This document shows, one piece after another, positions 1-8,988 of a stretch of DNA of 64,000 bases (positions within the stretch are counted from its first letter, which is position 1; each line of letters begins with the position of its first letter). The notes below the pieces were generated by a model, which searched no databases, was not told the DNA's origin, and saw only the letters and a program-made list of their open reading frames with translations. The stretch is taken from NCBI RefSeq assembly GCF_007830495.1, contig NZ_VLKW01000006.1, positions 306,095 to 370,094 of the forward strand, read 5' to 3'. A program made the position numbers and the translations under genes. Source of the stretch: Pseudoduganella flava. GTDB lineage: Bacteria; Pseudomonadota; Gammaproteobacteria; Burkholderiales; Burkholderiaceae_D.

Positions 1-1
1 G

Positions 2-715
2 GGCGTCGGCCACCTCGAATACCGCAACTTCGCCCAAGCCCACCCGGGCGAGCCCGCGTGGCTGGGCAAGGACCTGTACGTCACGTTCCGCAAGGAGATC
101 GGCGGCGACGACGAGGCCAACATGAACGCGATCCCCCGCAAGCAGCGCGCGATGGTCCGCAAGGGCATCAAGCTGGGCTTGACGGGCGAGGTGGACGAGC
201 ACGTGGACCGCTTCTTCACGGCTTACGCGCACAGCGTGCACCGCCTGGGCACGCCGGTGTTCCCGAAGAAGTACTTCCGGCTGCTGAAGGAGGAATTCGG
301 CGCCGACTGCGAGGTGCGCGTCATCGTCCAGGGCAGCACGCTGGTGGCCGGGGTGCTGAGCTTCTTCTTCCGCGACGAAGTGCTGCCGTACTACGGCGGC
401 GGCATGGCGATCGCGCGCGACGTTGCGGGCAACGACTTCATGTACTGGAACCTGATGCAGGCAGCGGCGGCGCGCGGCTGCCGGGTGTTCGACTTTGGCC
501 GCAGCAAGCGGGGCACCGGGGCGTTCGACTTCAAGAAGAACTGGGGGTTCACCGCGCAGCCGCTGCCTTACGAGTACCGGCTGATCGCCGCGCACGAGCT
601 GCCGGACGTGAATCCGCTCAATCCCAAGTACCAGTTGTTCATCAAGCTGTGGCAGAAGCTGCCGCTGGCGCTGGCGAACGCGCTGGGGCCGCATATTGTC
701 AAAGACCTGGGGTAA
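2..715 (+). CDS. FemAB-like acyltransferase, XrtA/PEP-CTERM system (5' part outside window)
   Basis: The frame is open from base 2, so the start lies upstream of the window; 237 residues are visible and roughly the first third is missing compared with the usual 340 or so. The visible part is the GNAT-fold C-terminal half of a FemAB-like protein, with runs such as LPYYGGGMAIARD and FDFGRSKRGTGAFDFKK that I recognise from the FemAB family member tied to XrtA loci. Such proteins are thought to transfer an amino-acyl or acyl group during envelope or exopolysaccharide maturation; the substrate here is unknown. The stop is 3 bases before the next gene, so it is co-transcribed with the exosortase cluster. 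Family assignment is strong from context; the reaction is inference. Confidence 0.85.
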   Translation, partial: GVGHLEYRNFAQAHPGEPAWLGKDLYVTFRKEIGGDDEANMNAIPRKQRAMVRKGIKLGLTGEVDEHVDRFFTAYAHSVHRLGTPVFPKKYFRLLKEEFGADCEVRVIVQGSTLVAGVLSFFFRDEVLPYYGGGMAIARDVAGNDFMYWNLMQAAAARGCRVFDFGRSKRGTGAFDFKKNWGFTAQPLPYEYRLIAAHELPDVNPLNPKYQLFIKLWQKLPLALANALGPHIVKDLG

Positions 716-718
716 GCC

Positions 719-1984
719 GTGGAAGACCTGCTGCTGCTGGTGCACCGCATCCCTTATCCCCCGAACAAGGGCGACAAGATCCGCTCGTGGCACCTGCTGC
801 GCTACCTGGCCGCGCGCTACCGCGTACACCTGGCCACGTTCGTCGACGACCCGGACGACTGGCAATACGTGGCCCATGTGCGCAAGCTGTGCGCGTCGAG
901 CCACTTCGCACTGCTCAACCCGCGCCGCGCGCGGCTGCGCAGCTTGCGCGCCGTGCTGGCGAACCGCGCGCTGTCACTGGATTACTACAGCGACGGCGCC
1001 ACCCACGCCTGGGTGCGCCGGGCGATGCGGGCCAACGGCATCGCGCGCGTCGTCGCGTTCTCGTCGCCGATGGCGCAATACGCACAGGAGTTACCGGGTG
1101 TGCGGCGCATCGTCGACCTGTGCGACGTTGATTCCGAGAAATGGCGCGCTTACGCGGCAAAGAAGCCCTGGCCTGCCAGCATGCCGTACGCCTATGAGGC
1201 CGAGCGCCTGTTGCGCCATGAGCGCAAGGTGGCGGCATCGTGCGATGCGGCGCTGTTCGTCTCGGCGCCCGAAGCGGAGTTGTTCCGCCGGCTGGCGCCG
1301 GAAAGCGCGGCGCGCATCGGCTGGTTCGGCAACGGCGTCGACACCGAATACTTCTCGCCCGCGGCCTGCGGTGCCAGTCCTTACCAGCCCGGCGAACAGG
1401 CGTTGGTGTTCTGCGGCGCGATGGACTACTGGCCGAACGTCGATGCGGTGCAGTGGTTCGCCAATGCCGTGCTGCCGCGCATCCGCGCGCGGGTGCCGCA
1501 GGTGTCCTTCCACATCGTCGGCGCGCGGCCCACGCCGGCGGTGCAGGCGCTGGCCGGACTGCCTGGCGTGACCGTTACCGGTGCCGTGCCGGACGTGCGG
1601 CCGTATGTCGCGCATGCGGCGCTGTCGGTGGCGCCGCTGCGGATCGCTAGGGGCATCCAGAACAAGGTGCTCGAAGCGATGGCGATGGCCAAGGCCGTCG
1701 TCGTCAGCCCCGAAGCACTGGAAGGCATCGATGCGGCGGACGGCGCCGAAGTGCTGGTGGCGCAAGCGGCCGAGCAGTACGCGGACACGATCGTTGCCGC
1801 ACTCGCCGACGACGCCCGGCGCGATGCGCTGGGGCATGCCGCGCGCGGCCGCGTCGCGGCGGCATACGGTTGGGAGGCCCGCCTCGCCGCACTCGATCCG
1901 CTGCTGGAAGCGGAGGCGCCGCGGCACGCGGCCGTGGCAGTACGTGCCGGCGCAATGGCTTCACCCACCTGGACCGGCGCATGA
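719..1984 (+). CDS. Glycosyltransferase group 1 (GT4), XrtA/PEP-CTERM system, TIGR03087 type
   Basis: A 421-residue GT-B glycosyltransferase expected to act at the cytoplasmic face of the membrane in assembling the exopolysaccharide repeat unit. It begins MEDLLLLVHRIPYPPNKGDK, the typical N-terminus of the exosortase-associated TIGR03087 family. The C-terminal nucleotide-sugar domain shows VFCGAMDYWPNVDAV (about residue 237) and PLRIARGIQNKVLEAMAM (about residue 305), with the conserved acidic EAMA segment. The start is GTG at 719, 3 bases after the preceding stop, because the conserved N-terminus begins there. It overlaps xrtA by 4 bases (ATGA), suggesting translational coupling. Donor and acceptor sugars cannot be read from sequence. 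Confidence 0.9.
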   Translation: MEDLLLLVHRIPYPPNKGDKIRSWHLLRYLAARYRVHLATFVDDPDDWQYVAHVRKLCASSHFALLNPRRARLRSLRAVLANRALSLDYYSDGATHAWVRRAMRANGIARVVAFSSPMAQYAQELPGVRRIVDLCDVDSEKWRAYAAKKPWPASMPYAYEAERLLRHERKVAASCDAALFVSAPEAELFRRLAPESAARIGWFGNGVDTEYFSPAACGASPYQPGEQALVFCGAMDYWPNVDAVQWFANAVLPRIRARVPQVSFHIVGARPTPAVQALAGLPGVTVTGAVPDVRPYVAHAALSVAPLRIARGIQNKVLEAMAMAKAVVVSPEALEGIDAADGAEVLVAQAAEQYADTIVAALADDARRDALGHAARGRVAAAYGWEARLAALDPLLEAEAPRHAAVAVRAGAMASPTWTGA

Positions 1985-3537
1985 ACACGATCACCGCCTC
2001 CGAAGATGCGCAACTCGCCGCGGTCCACGCCGGCCCGGCCCAGGTGCCGCCGCCCGTCGTGCAGTGGTGGATCGCCGGCGCGGCAGTGCTGCTGCCGCTG
2101 CTGGCCTTTTTCGGCACGGCGGCGTCGATCGTGTCGATCTGGAATCGTTCGGCGACGTTCGCGCACGGCTTCGTCATCGTGCCGATTAGCCTTTGGCTCG
2201 TGTGGCGCCGCCGCGACCAGCTGGCGCAACTGGCCGTGCAGCCCTGCTGGCCGGCGCTGGCGGCGCTGGCGCTGTGCGGCGCGGCGTGGATGCTGGCAGC
2301 GCTCAGCGACGTGCTGATCGTCGGCCAATACGCCTTCGCGGCGATGGTGCCGTTGACCGTGCTGGCCGTCTGCGGCACCGCGTTTGCCCGCGCACTGCTG
2401 TTCCCGCTCGCGTTCCTGCTGTTCGGCGTGCCCGTCGGTGAAGGATTGATCGACCCGCTGATTCAGATCACCGCGAGCTTCACCGTCGATGCGCTGCGGA
2501 TGACGGGTATCCCCGTGCTGCGCGAGGGGAACAGCTTCAGCATCCCGACGGGCGACTGGTCCGTCGTCGAGGCGTGCAGCGGCTTGCGCTACCTGATCTC
2601 ATCCGTCACGCTGGGCTGCCTGTATGCCTACCTGACTTATCGGTCGCCGTGGCGCCGCGTGCTGTTCGTGCTCGTGTCGCTGGCGCTGCCGGTGCTGGCA
2701 AACGGCCTGCGCGCCTACATGATCGTGATGATCGGCCATACCAGCGGCATGACCCTGGCGGTCGGCGTCGACCACCTGATCTACGGGTGGGCGTTCTTCG
2801 GCCTCGTGATGCTGCTGCTGTTCTGGATCGGCAGCTTCTGGCGCGAGGACCACACCGAACCGCTGACGGCGATGCGCCCGACGGTGCGCGTTCGCTCGGC
2901 GCCGCCGGCGAAGGTCGCTGCCGCCGCGCTGGGCGTCGCCGCATGCATCGGCGTGTGGCCGGCCTACGCGTGGTATCTGGAGCGCGGCAACGCTGCGCCG
3001 CCGCCGGTGGCGTTGTCGTTCGCAGCCGCCATGCCGTCTGCGCCCGCGTTCACCGCGTGGGAACCGGATTTCGCACCGGCCAGCGCATCGCTGCGGCGCT
3101 TCTATCGCGTCGGCACCGCACCGGTCGGCTTGCAGGTGCTGTATTACCGCGACGGCGGCGCGGGCAAGTTGATCAGTTCGACGAACCGGATTACCGCCGC
3201 GCGCAGTGGCTGGCACGAGACGGCCGTCGCGCTGTCGATGGAAAAAATCCGTGGCCACGACCTCGTCGTGCGCGAAACCGCGGTGGCCGGCCCCGGTGGA
3301 AGATTCGTCGTGTGGCAGTGGTACGCGATCGGTGGGCGGGTCACGGCCAGCGAATACGTCGGCAAGCTGCTGCAGTCGAAGCAGAAGTTCCTGACGGGCA
3401 GCGACGACGGCGCCGCGTTGATGGTGTTCACGCCGTACGAGGACGATCCGGCGGCCGCCCGGCCGGCGCTGCGCGCCTTCCTGCGCGAGCATCTGGCGGC
3501 ACTCGACGCGACCCTGGCACAGAACGAACGGCAGTGA
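1981..3537 (+). CDS. xrtA: Exosortase A fused to a C-terminal EpsI domain
   Basis: A polytopic inner-membrane cysteine protease/transpeptidase of the exosortase family that processes proteins bearing a C-terminal PEP-CTERM signal. Of 518 residues, the first 290 or so form the multi-spanning exosortase domain, with the presumed catalytic triad visible as Cys199 (VVEACSGLRY), Arg244 (NGLRAYM) and His265 (GVDHLIYGW). Residues from about 310 onward form the EpsI-like extracytoplasmic domain, including RFYRVGTAPVGLQVLYYRDG. The ATG at 1981 overlaps the preceding stop and follows the family N-terminus; upstream in-frame codons belong to the previous gene. The cluster around it marks subtype A, linked to exopolysaccharide. 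No PEP-CTERM substrate gene is present in the window. Confidence 0.95.
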   Translation: MNTITASEDAQLAAVHAGPAQVPPPVVQWWIAGAAVLLPLLAFFGTAASIVSIWNRSATFAHGFVIVPISLWLVWRRRDQLAQLAVQPCWPALAALALCGAAWMLAALSDVLIVGQYAFAAMVPLTVLAVCGTAFARALLFPLAFLLFGVPVGEGLIDPLIQITASFTVDALRMTGIPVLREGNSFSIPTGDWSVVEACSGLRYLISSVTLGCLYAYLTYRSPWRRVLFVLVSLALPVLANGLRAYMIVMIGHTSGMTLAVGVDHLIYGWAFFGLVMLLLFWIGSFWREDHTEPLTAMRPTVRVRSAPPAKVAAAALGVAACIGVWPAYAWYLERGNAAPPPVALSFAAAMPSAPAFTAWEPDFAPASASLRRFYRVGTAPVGLQVLYYRDGGAGKLISSTNRITAARSGWHETAVALSMEKIRGHDLVVRETAVAGPGGRFVVWQWYAIGGRVTASEYVGKLLQSKQKFLTGSDDGAALMVFTPYEDDPAAARPALRAFLREHLAALDATLAQNERQ

Positions 3538-3538
3538 C

Positions 3539-4720
3539 ATGACCACGACTCCCCTGATCGTCCACCTGATCTACCGGCTCGACTTCGGCGGGCTGGAAAC
3601 GCTGCTGGTCGAACGGATCAACCGGATGCCCGCCGCCTGCTACCGGCATGCGATCGTCTGCCTCACCGATGCCAATCCCGCGTTCGCGCAGAAGCTCGCC
3701 CGCCCGGACGTCGCGATCCACGCGCTGCACAAGAAGGCCGGCCTGGCGCTCGGCACCCATGTGACGTTGTGGCGGCTGCTGCGCCGGCTGCGCCCCGCGG
3801 TGCTTCATTCGTACAACCTGTCCGCCGTCGAATACGGCCCCGTCGCCCTGCTGGCGGGCGTGCCGGTACGGATCAACGGCGCGCACGGCCGCGATGCCGA
3901 CGATCCGCATGGCACGAACCGCAAGCACAACGCGCTGCGCCGGCTGATGGTGCCGTTCTACGACTGCTGTTACGCGAATTCCGCCGCGATGGAAGCCTGG
4001 AACCGCACCGTGATCGGCGTGCCGGAGCATAAGAGCACGCTGCTGGCGAACGGCATCGACGCCGAGCGGTTCCGGCCCCGCGCCACCGACGACGGTTTCG
4101 CCGCCGACGGCTGCCCGTACGGCCGCGAGCACATCGTCATCGGCACGGTGGGCCGCATCCAGGCCGTGAAGGACCACGCGACCCTGGTGGATGCCTTCGC
4201 GCTGCTGCGCGCCAGGCTGCAGCGCCAGCGTGGCCAGCTGCGCCTCGTCATCGCCGGCGACGGCCCGCTGCTCGAGACGCTGCGTGCAAAGGTCGCGGCG
4301 GCCGGACTGCAGGACGTCGTCTGGCTGCCCGGTGCGCGCACGGACGTGCCGCAGATCCTGCGCGGGCTGGACGTGTTCGCGATGTCGTCGATCGCCGAAG
4401 GCACGCCGGGATCGGCGCTGGAGGCGATGGCGAGCGCGCTGCCCGTCGTCGGCACGCGTGTGGGCGGCATTCCGGAAGTCGTCGACAACGGCGTCACGGG
4501 CTTCCTGGTGCCGCCCGTCGATCCGGAAGCGATGGCGGCGGCGCTGGAGCAGTACGTGCTGTCGCCGGAACTGGCGGCGCAACATGGCGCGGCCGGGCGC
4601 GAGCGCGTGCTGCGCCGGTACAGCATGACGGCGATGGTCGCTGCCTACCAGGGCCTGTACGACAGCCTGTGCGAACGCAAGATCAAGACGAGAGGGGCGG
4701 TGACATCATGTGCGGAATAG
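3539..4720 (+). CDS. Glycosyltransferase group 1 (GT4), XrtA/PEP-CTERM system, TIGR03088 type
   Basis: A 393-residue GT4-type glycosyltransferase. The N-terminus HLIYRLDFGGLETLLVERIN is characteristic of the exosortase-A-associated TIGR03088 group. The C-terminal half carries IGTVGRIQAVKDHATLVDA, VIAGDGPLLETLR and the donor-binding segment SSIAEGTPGSALEAMAS, with the two glutamates seven residues apart (EX7E-like) typical of retaining GT4 enzymes. It starts one base after the xrtA stop and overlaps the next gene by 13 bases. It probably adds one sugar of the exopolysaccharide repeat unit on an undecaprenyl carrier; specificity is unknown. Confidence 0.9.
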   Translation: MTTTPLIVHLIYRLDFGGLETLLVERINRMPAACYRHAIVCLTDANPAFAQKLARPDVAIHALHKKAGLALGTHVTLWRLLRRLRPAVLHSYNLSAVEYGPVALLAGVPVRINGAHGRDADDPHGTNRKHNALRRLMVPFYDCCYANSAAMEAWNRTVIGVPEHKSTLLANGIDAERFRPRATDDGFAADGCPYGREHIVIGTVGRIQAVKDHATLVDAFALLRARLQRQRGQLRLVIAGDGPLLETLRAKVAAAGLQDVVWLPGARTDVPQILRGLDVFAMSSIAEGTPGSALEAMASALPVVGTRVGGIPEVVDNGVTGFLVPPVDPEAMAAALEQYVLSPELAAQHGAAGRERVLRRYSMTAMVAAYQGLYDSLCERKIKTRGAVTSCAE

Positions 4721-6603
4721 TGGGGCTACTGGACACGCGGGGCAGGCGCGACATCGACGAGGCGCTGCTGCGGCGGATGAACGATACCCAGCACCACCGC
4801 GGGCCGGACGAGGGCGACATCTACCGCGAGCCGGGCGTCGGCTTCGGCCACCGCCGCCTGTCCGTCATCGACATCACGCTGGGCCAGCAGCCGCTCGGCA
4901 ACGAGGATGGCAGCGTGATGGTCTGCTACAACGGCGAGATCTACAACTACCGCGAGCTGACGGCGCAGTTGAAGGCGCTCGGCCACGTGTTCCGCACGCA
5001 CAGCGACACCGAAGTCATCGTGCATGCGTGGGAAGAGTGGGGCGAGGCATGCGTGGAGCGCTTCCGCGGCATGTTCGCGTTCGGCCTGTGGGACCGCAAC
5101 CGGCAGGCGATGTTCCTGGCGCGCGACCACATGGGCGTCAAGCCGCTGTTCTACGCGATGCTGCCGGACGGGATGTTCGCCTTCAGCTCCGAGCTGAAGG
5201 CGTTGCGGTCGCTGCCCGGCCTGCCGCGCGACATCGACCCGCGCGCCGTCGAGGATTATTTCGCCTATGGCTACGTGCCTGAGCCGAAGACGATCTACCG
5301 CAGTGCGTTCAAGCTGGCGCCGGGATACCGACTGCTGCAGCGGGTCGGTGCGCCGCTCGCCGAGCCTCAGCGCTACTGGGACGTGCCGTTCAAGCCGCAC
5401 TTTGCGATGACGGAGCGCGATGCCGAGGGCGAGCTGGTGGAACGGCTGCGCGATTCGGTGCGCAGCCAGCTGGTGGCCGAGGTGCCGCTGGGCGCCTTCC
5501 TGTCCGGCGGGGTCGACTCGAGCGCCGTCGTGGCGATGATGGCCGGCCTCACGGACGGCGCCGTCAACACGTGCTCGATCGCATTCCGCGACAAGGCCTA
5601 TGACGAGTCGGCGTATGCCGCGCAGGTGGCGCAGCAGTACCGCACCGACCATCACGTCGAAACCGTCGACACCGACGACTTTGGCCTCCTCGATACGCTG
5701 TCGGACCTGTATGACGAGCCGTATGCGGACAGCTCGGCGATCCCGACGTACCGCGTGTGCCAGCTGGCACGGCGGCGCGTGACCGTCGCGCTGTCCGGCG
5801 ATGGCGGCGACGAAAACCTGGCGGGCTACCGCCGCTATCGCTACACGATGGCGGAGGAGCGGGTGCGTGGCCGGATCCCGTCGGCGTTGCGCCGGCCGCT
5901 GTTCGGCACACTGGGCCGTTACTACCCGAAGGCCGACTGGGCACCGCGCGTGTTCCGCGCCAAGAGTACGTTCGAATCGCTGTCGCGCGACCTCGTCGAA
6001 GGCTACTTCCACGGCGTGTCGATCATGACGGATGCGATGCGCAGCCAGCTGTTCTCACCGCGGTTCCGCGCCGGCCTGCAAGGCTACCGGGCGATCGACG
6101 TGATGCGTGGGCATGCCCGGCAGGCGCCGACCGACGAGCCGCTGTCCTTGATCCAGTACCTGGACATGAAGACCTACCTGCCGGGAGACATCCTGACGAA
6201 GGTCGACCGCGCCAGCATGGCGCATGCGCTGGAGGTGCGCGTACCGCTGCTCGATCACCGGCTGGTGGAGTGGATCTCGGGGCTGCCGCCGGACATGAAA
6301 CTGAACGGCGGCGAAGGCAAGTACATCTTCAAGAAAAGCATGGAGAAGTACCTGCCGCACGACATCCTGTATCGCCGCAAGCAGGGCTTCGCCGTGCCGC
6401 TGGCGGCCTGGTTCCGCGGGCCGCTGCGCGAACGCGTACGCACTGCGCTGCTGGGGGCGACGCTCGCGGAGACCGGCATGTTCAACGGGGCTTTCCTGGC
6501 CGAGATGGTGGAGCACCACCAGTCCGGCCGCCGCGACTACAGCGCGCCGATCTGGACGCTGCTGATGTTCGAGGCGTTCATCAAGAAAGAAATGCAGGCC
6601 TGA
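4708..6603 (+). CDS. Asparagine-synthase-type amidotransferase, XrtA/PEP-CTERM system
   Basis: A 631-residue class II glutamine amidotransferase related to AsnB. The start is taken at MCGIVGLLD (ATG 4708), since Cys2 must become the N-terminal nucleophile after Met removal; the longer frame from 4669 would bury it. The glutaminase domain spans residues 2-190 or so (HHRGPDEGD, CYNGEIYNYRELT). The synthetase domain has the PP-loop LSGGVDSSAV near residue 265 and LSGDGGDENLAGYRRY. Exosortase loci of subtype A usually carry this paralogue (TIGR03108), which is presumed to amidate a sugar acid or other exopolysaccharide component rather than make free asparagine. That role is inference. It overlaps the preceding glycosyltransferase by 13 bases. 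Confidence 0.92.
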   Translation: MCGIVGLLDTRGRRDIDEALLRRMNDTQHHRGPDEGDIYREPGVGFGHRRLSVIDITLGQQPLGNEDGSVMVCYNGEIYNYRELTAQLKALGHVFRTHSDTEVIVHAWEEWGEACVERFRGMFAFGLWDRNRQAMFLARDHMGVKPLFYAMLPDGMFAFSSELKALRSLPGLPRDIDPRAVEDYFAYGYVPEPKTIYRSAFKLAPGYRLLQRVGAPLAEPQRYWDVPFKPHFAMTERDAEGELVERLRDSVRSQLVAEVPLGAFLSGGVDSSAVVAMMAGLTDGAVNTCSIAFRDKAYDESAYAAQVAQQYRTDHHVETVDTDDFGLLDTLSDLYDEPYADSSAIPTYRVCQLARRRVTVALSGDGGDENLAGYRRYRYTMAEERVRGRIPSALRRPLFGTLGRYYPKADWAPRVFRAKSTFESLSRDLVEGYFHGVSIMTDAMRSQLFSPRFRAGLQGYRAIDVMRGHARQAPTDEPLSLIQYLDMKTYLPGDILTKVDRASMAHALEVRVPLLDHRLVEWISGLPPDMKLNGGEGKYIFKKSMEKYLPHDILYRRKQGFAVPLAAWFRGPLRERVRTALLGATLAETGMFNGAFLAEMVEHHQSGRRDYSAPIWTLLMFEAFIKKEMQA

Positions 6604-6604
6604 C

Positions 6605-7885
6605 ATGGGTACTTCCGATATCGCCGCAGGACTGGACCAACCCGCGGGCCACCCGCTGCGCATCCTGCACGTGCTGGATCACTCGATCCCGCTGCACAGC
6701 GGCTACACGTTCCGCACCCGCGCGATCCTGCAGCAGCAGCGCGCGCTGGGTTGGGAGACCCACCACCTCACGAGCCCGAAGCAGGGCCAGGCCGGTATGG
6801 ACCACGAGACGGTGGACGGCTTGCGCTTCTTCCGCACCGAACCGGCGCGCGGCGCCCTCGCGCGCTTGCCTGTGCTGAACCAGCTGGCCGTGATCGACCG
6901 CCTGGCGGCGCGGTTGATGCAGGTCGCCCGCGAGGTGCGGCCAGACATCCTGCACGCCCATTCGCCCGCGCTGAACGCCGTCGCGGCGCTGCGCGTCGGC
7001 CGCAAGCTGGGCATCCCCGTCGTCTACGAGATCCGCGCGTTCTGGGAAGACGCGGCGGTGGACCACGGCACCAGCCGCGAGTGGGGGGCGCGCTACCGGC
7101 TGACGCGAGCGATGGAGACGTGGGTGCTGCAGCGAGTCGATGCCGCCACCACGATCTGCGAAGGGCTGCGCGGCGAGATTGTCGGCCGCGGCATCCCGGC
7201 TGCGAAAATCGAAGTGATTCCAAATGCCGTCGACATTGCCGATTTCTCGATCGGCGGGCCGCGCGACGACGCGCTGGCCCGTACCCTTGGCCTGGAAGGC
7301 AAGACCGTGCTGGGGTTCATCGGCTCGTTCTACGCGTACGAAGGCTTGAACGTGCTGCTCGATGCGCTGCCGGCGCTGCTGGCGGAGCGGCCCGGCATCC
7401 GCGTGCTGCTGGTCGGCGGCGGGCCGCAGGACGCGGCGCTGCGGCAGCAGGCACGCGCGCTGGGCGTGGCCGACCATGTGATTTTCACGGGCCGGGTACC
7501 GCACCACGAAGTGCAGCGCTACTACAACCTGGTGGACGTGCTGTGCTATCCGCGCCTGAAGATGCGCCTGACGGACCTCGTCACGCCGCTGAAACCGCTG
7601 GAAGCGATGGCGCAGGGGCGCCTGCTGGCCGCTTCCGACGTCGGTGGCCACCGCGAGCTGATCGAGGACGGCCGCACCGGCGTGCTGTTCGCCGCCGGCG
7701 ACCCGGCCGCGCTGGCGCGCAAGGTGCTGGCGCTGCTGGCCGAGCCGGACGCCTGGCCGCGGCTGAAGGCGCAGGGGCGCCGCTTCGTCGAGGCCGAGCG
7801 CAACTGGGCCGCCAGCGTGGCGCGCTACCGCGCCGTGTATGGCCGCCTGGTGCCGGCCGCCGCGCAGACGGTGGAGCAGCCATGA
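6605..7885 (+). CDS. Glycosyltransferase group 1 (GT4), XrtA/PEP-CTERM system, TIGR04063 type
   Basis: A 426-residue GT4 glycosyltransferase starting one base after the amidotransferase stop. The N-terminal domain contains ILHVLDHSIPLHSGYTFRTR and the stretch VVYEIRAFWEDAAVDHGT, which I associate with the exosortase-A glycosyltransferase family TIGR04063. The C-terminal domain shows VLGFIGSFYAYEGLNVLLDA and YNLVDVLCYPRLKMRLTD, followed by PLKPLEAMAQGR as the donor-site segment. It overlaps the next gene by 4 bases. It is expected to extend the lipid-linked exopolysaccharide unit in the cytoplasm. Enzyme class is certain; sugar specificity is not predictable. Confidence 0.9.
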   Translation: MGTSDIAAGLDQPAGHPLRILHVLDHSIPLHSGYTFRTRAILQQQRALGWETHHLTSPKQGQAGMDHETVDGLRFFRTEPARGALARLPVLNQLAVIDRLAARLMQVAREVRPDILHAHSPALNAVAALRVGRKLGIPVVYEIRAFWEDAAVDHGTSREWGARYRLTRAMETWVLQRVDAATTICEGLRGEIVGRGIPAAKIEVIPNAVDIADFSIGGPRDDALARTLGLEGKTVLGFIGSFYAYEGLNVLLDALPALLAERPGIRVLLVGGGPQDAALRQQARALGVADHVIFTGRVPHHEVQRYYNLVDVLCYPRLKMRLTDLVTPLKPLEAMAQGRLLAASDVGGHRELIEDGRTGVLFAAGDPAALARKVLALLAEPDAWPRLKAQGRRFVEAERNWAASVARYRAVYGRLVPAAAQTVEQP

Positions 7886-8988
7886 CGGCGCTGCGCATCG
7901 GCCTTGTCGGCCCGCTGCCGCCGCCGTCCGGCGGCATGGCGAACCAGACCTTGCAACTGGCCGGGCTGCTGCGCAGCGAAGGGCTGGAGGTCGAGACCGT
8001 GCAGGTCAACGCGCCGTACCGGCCAGGGTGGGCCGGCCGGATCAAGGGCGTGCGCGCGCTGGTCCGCCTGCTGCCGTATCTCGCCGGGCTGTGGCGGACT
8101 GCCGGTCGCGTGCAGCTGTTCCACGTGATGGCCAATTCCGGCTGGTCCTGGCACCTGTTTGCCGCGCCGGCGATCTGGGTGGCGCGGCTGCGCGGCAAGC
8201 CGGTCGTCGTCAATTACCGGGGCGGCGAGGCGGACGGGTTCCTGGCCGGCGCGCGCCGCTGGGTGGCCCCCAGCATCACAAGGGCGGACGCCGTCATCGT
8301 GCCGTCCGGTTTCCTGGAAGCGGTGTTCCGCAAGCATGGCTTCGCGACGCAGGTGGTGCCGAACATCGTCAACCTGGAACGCTTCTCGGCGCAGCGGGAG
8401 CCCGCTGCGACGCCTGGCCCGCGCCTGCTCGTCGCGCGCAACCTCGAGCCGATCTACGACAACGCGACGGCGCTGCGCGTGCTCGCGCTGGTGCGTGCAC
8501 AGCACCCGGCGGCGATGCTCGTCATCGCCGGCGAGGGCCCGTTGCGCGCCGAGCTGGAAGCGCTGGCCGTGGAACTGAAGCTGACGGACGCCGTCACGTT
8601 CACCGGTCGCGTGGACAACGCCGGCATGGCCGCACTGTACCGCAACGCCGACGCGATGCTCAACTGCAGCCTGGTCGACAACATGCCGAACTCCGTGCTC
8701 GAAGCGCTGGCGTGCGGCGTGCCGGTCGTCAGCACGAACGTGGGCGGCGTGCCCTACTTTGTCGAGGATGGCCGTACCGCCTTGCTGGTGCCGCCCGGCG
8801 CGCCGCGAGCGATGGCGGATGCGGTGCTGCGGCTGGCATCCGATCCGGCGCTCGCGGCGGCGCTGCGCAGCGCCGGCCTTCGCCAGGTGCAGCAGTACAC
8901 GTGGTCCAGCGTGCGTCCGCGCCTGCTGGCGGTCTACCAACAGGTGCTGGCATCCGCCGCCGGTACCGCCGCGGTGAGCCGGCCATGA
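7882..8988 (+). CDS. Glycosyltransferase group 1 (GT4) of the exopolysaccharide locus
   Basis: A 368-residue GT4 glycosyltransferase, starting at ATG 7882 inside the previous gene's stop (ATGA). The start fits the conserved opening LRIGLVGPLPPPSGGMANQ, a glycine-rich acceptor-side loop typical of this class. The C-terminal domain has RLLVARNLEPIYDNATALR, VIAGEGPLRAEL and DNMPNSVLEALACGVPVVST, the last containing the paired glutamate/asparagine donor-binding region. It lies between another GT4 enzyme and a CapK-like protein, with 4-bp overlaps on both sides, so it belongs to the same translational chain. It is the fourth glycosyltransferase of the cluster, consistent with a repeat unit of at least four sugars. 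Confidence 0.88.
   Translation: MTALRIGLVGPLPPPSGGMANQTLQLAGLLRSEGLEVETVQVNAPYRPGWAGRIKGVRALVRLLPYLAGLWRTAGRVQLFHVMANSGWSWHLFAAPAIWVARLRGKPVVVNYRGGEADGFLAGARRWVAPSITRADAVIVPSGFLEAVFRKHGFATQVVPNIVNLERFSAQREPAATPGPRLLVARNLEPIYDNATALRVLALVRAQHPAAMLVIAGEGPLRAELEALAVELKLTDAVTFTGRVDNAGMAALYRNADAMLNCSLVDNMPNSVLEALACGVPVVSTNVGGVPYFVEDGRTALLVPPGAPRAMADAVLRLASDPALAAALRSAGLRQVQQYTWSSVRPRLLAVYQQVLASAAGTAAVSRP

Noticed and set aside
4669..4707. Longer N-terminus for the asparagine-synthase-type protein
   Set aside because: It would place residues before the catalytic Cys2, which must be N-terminal after Met removal.
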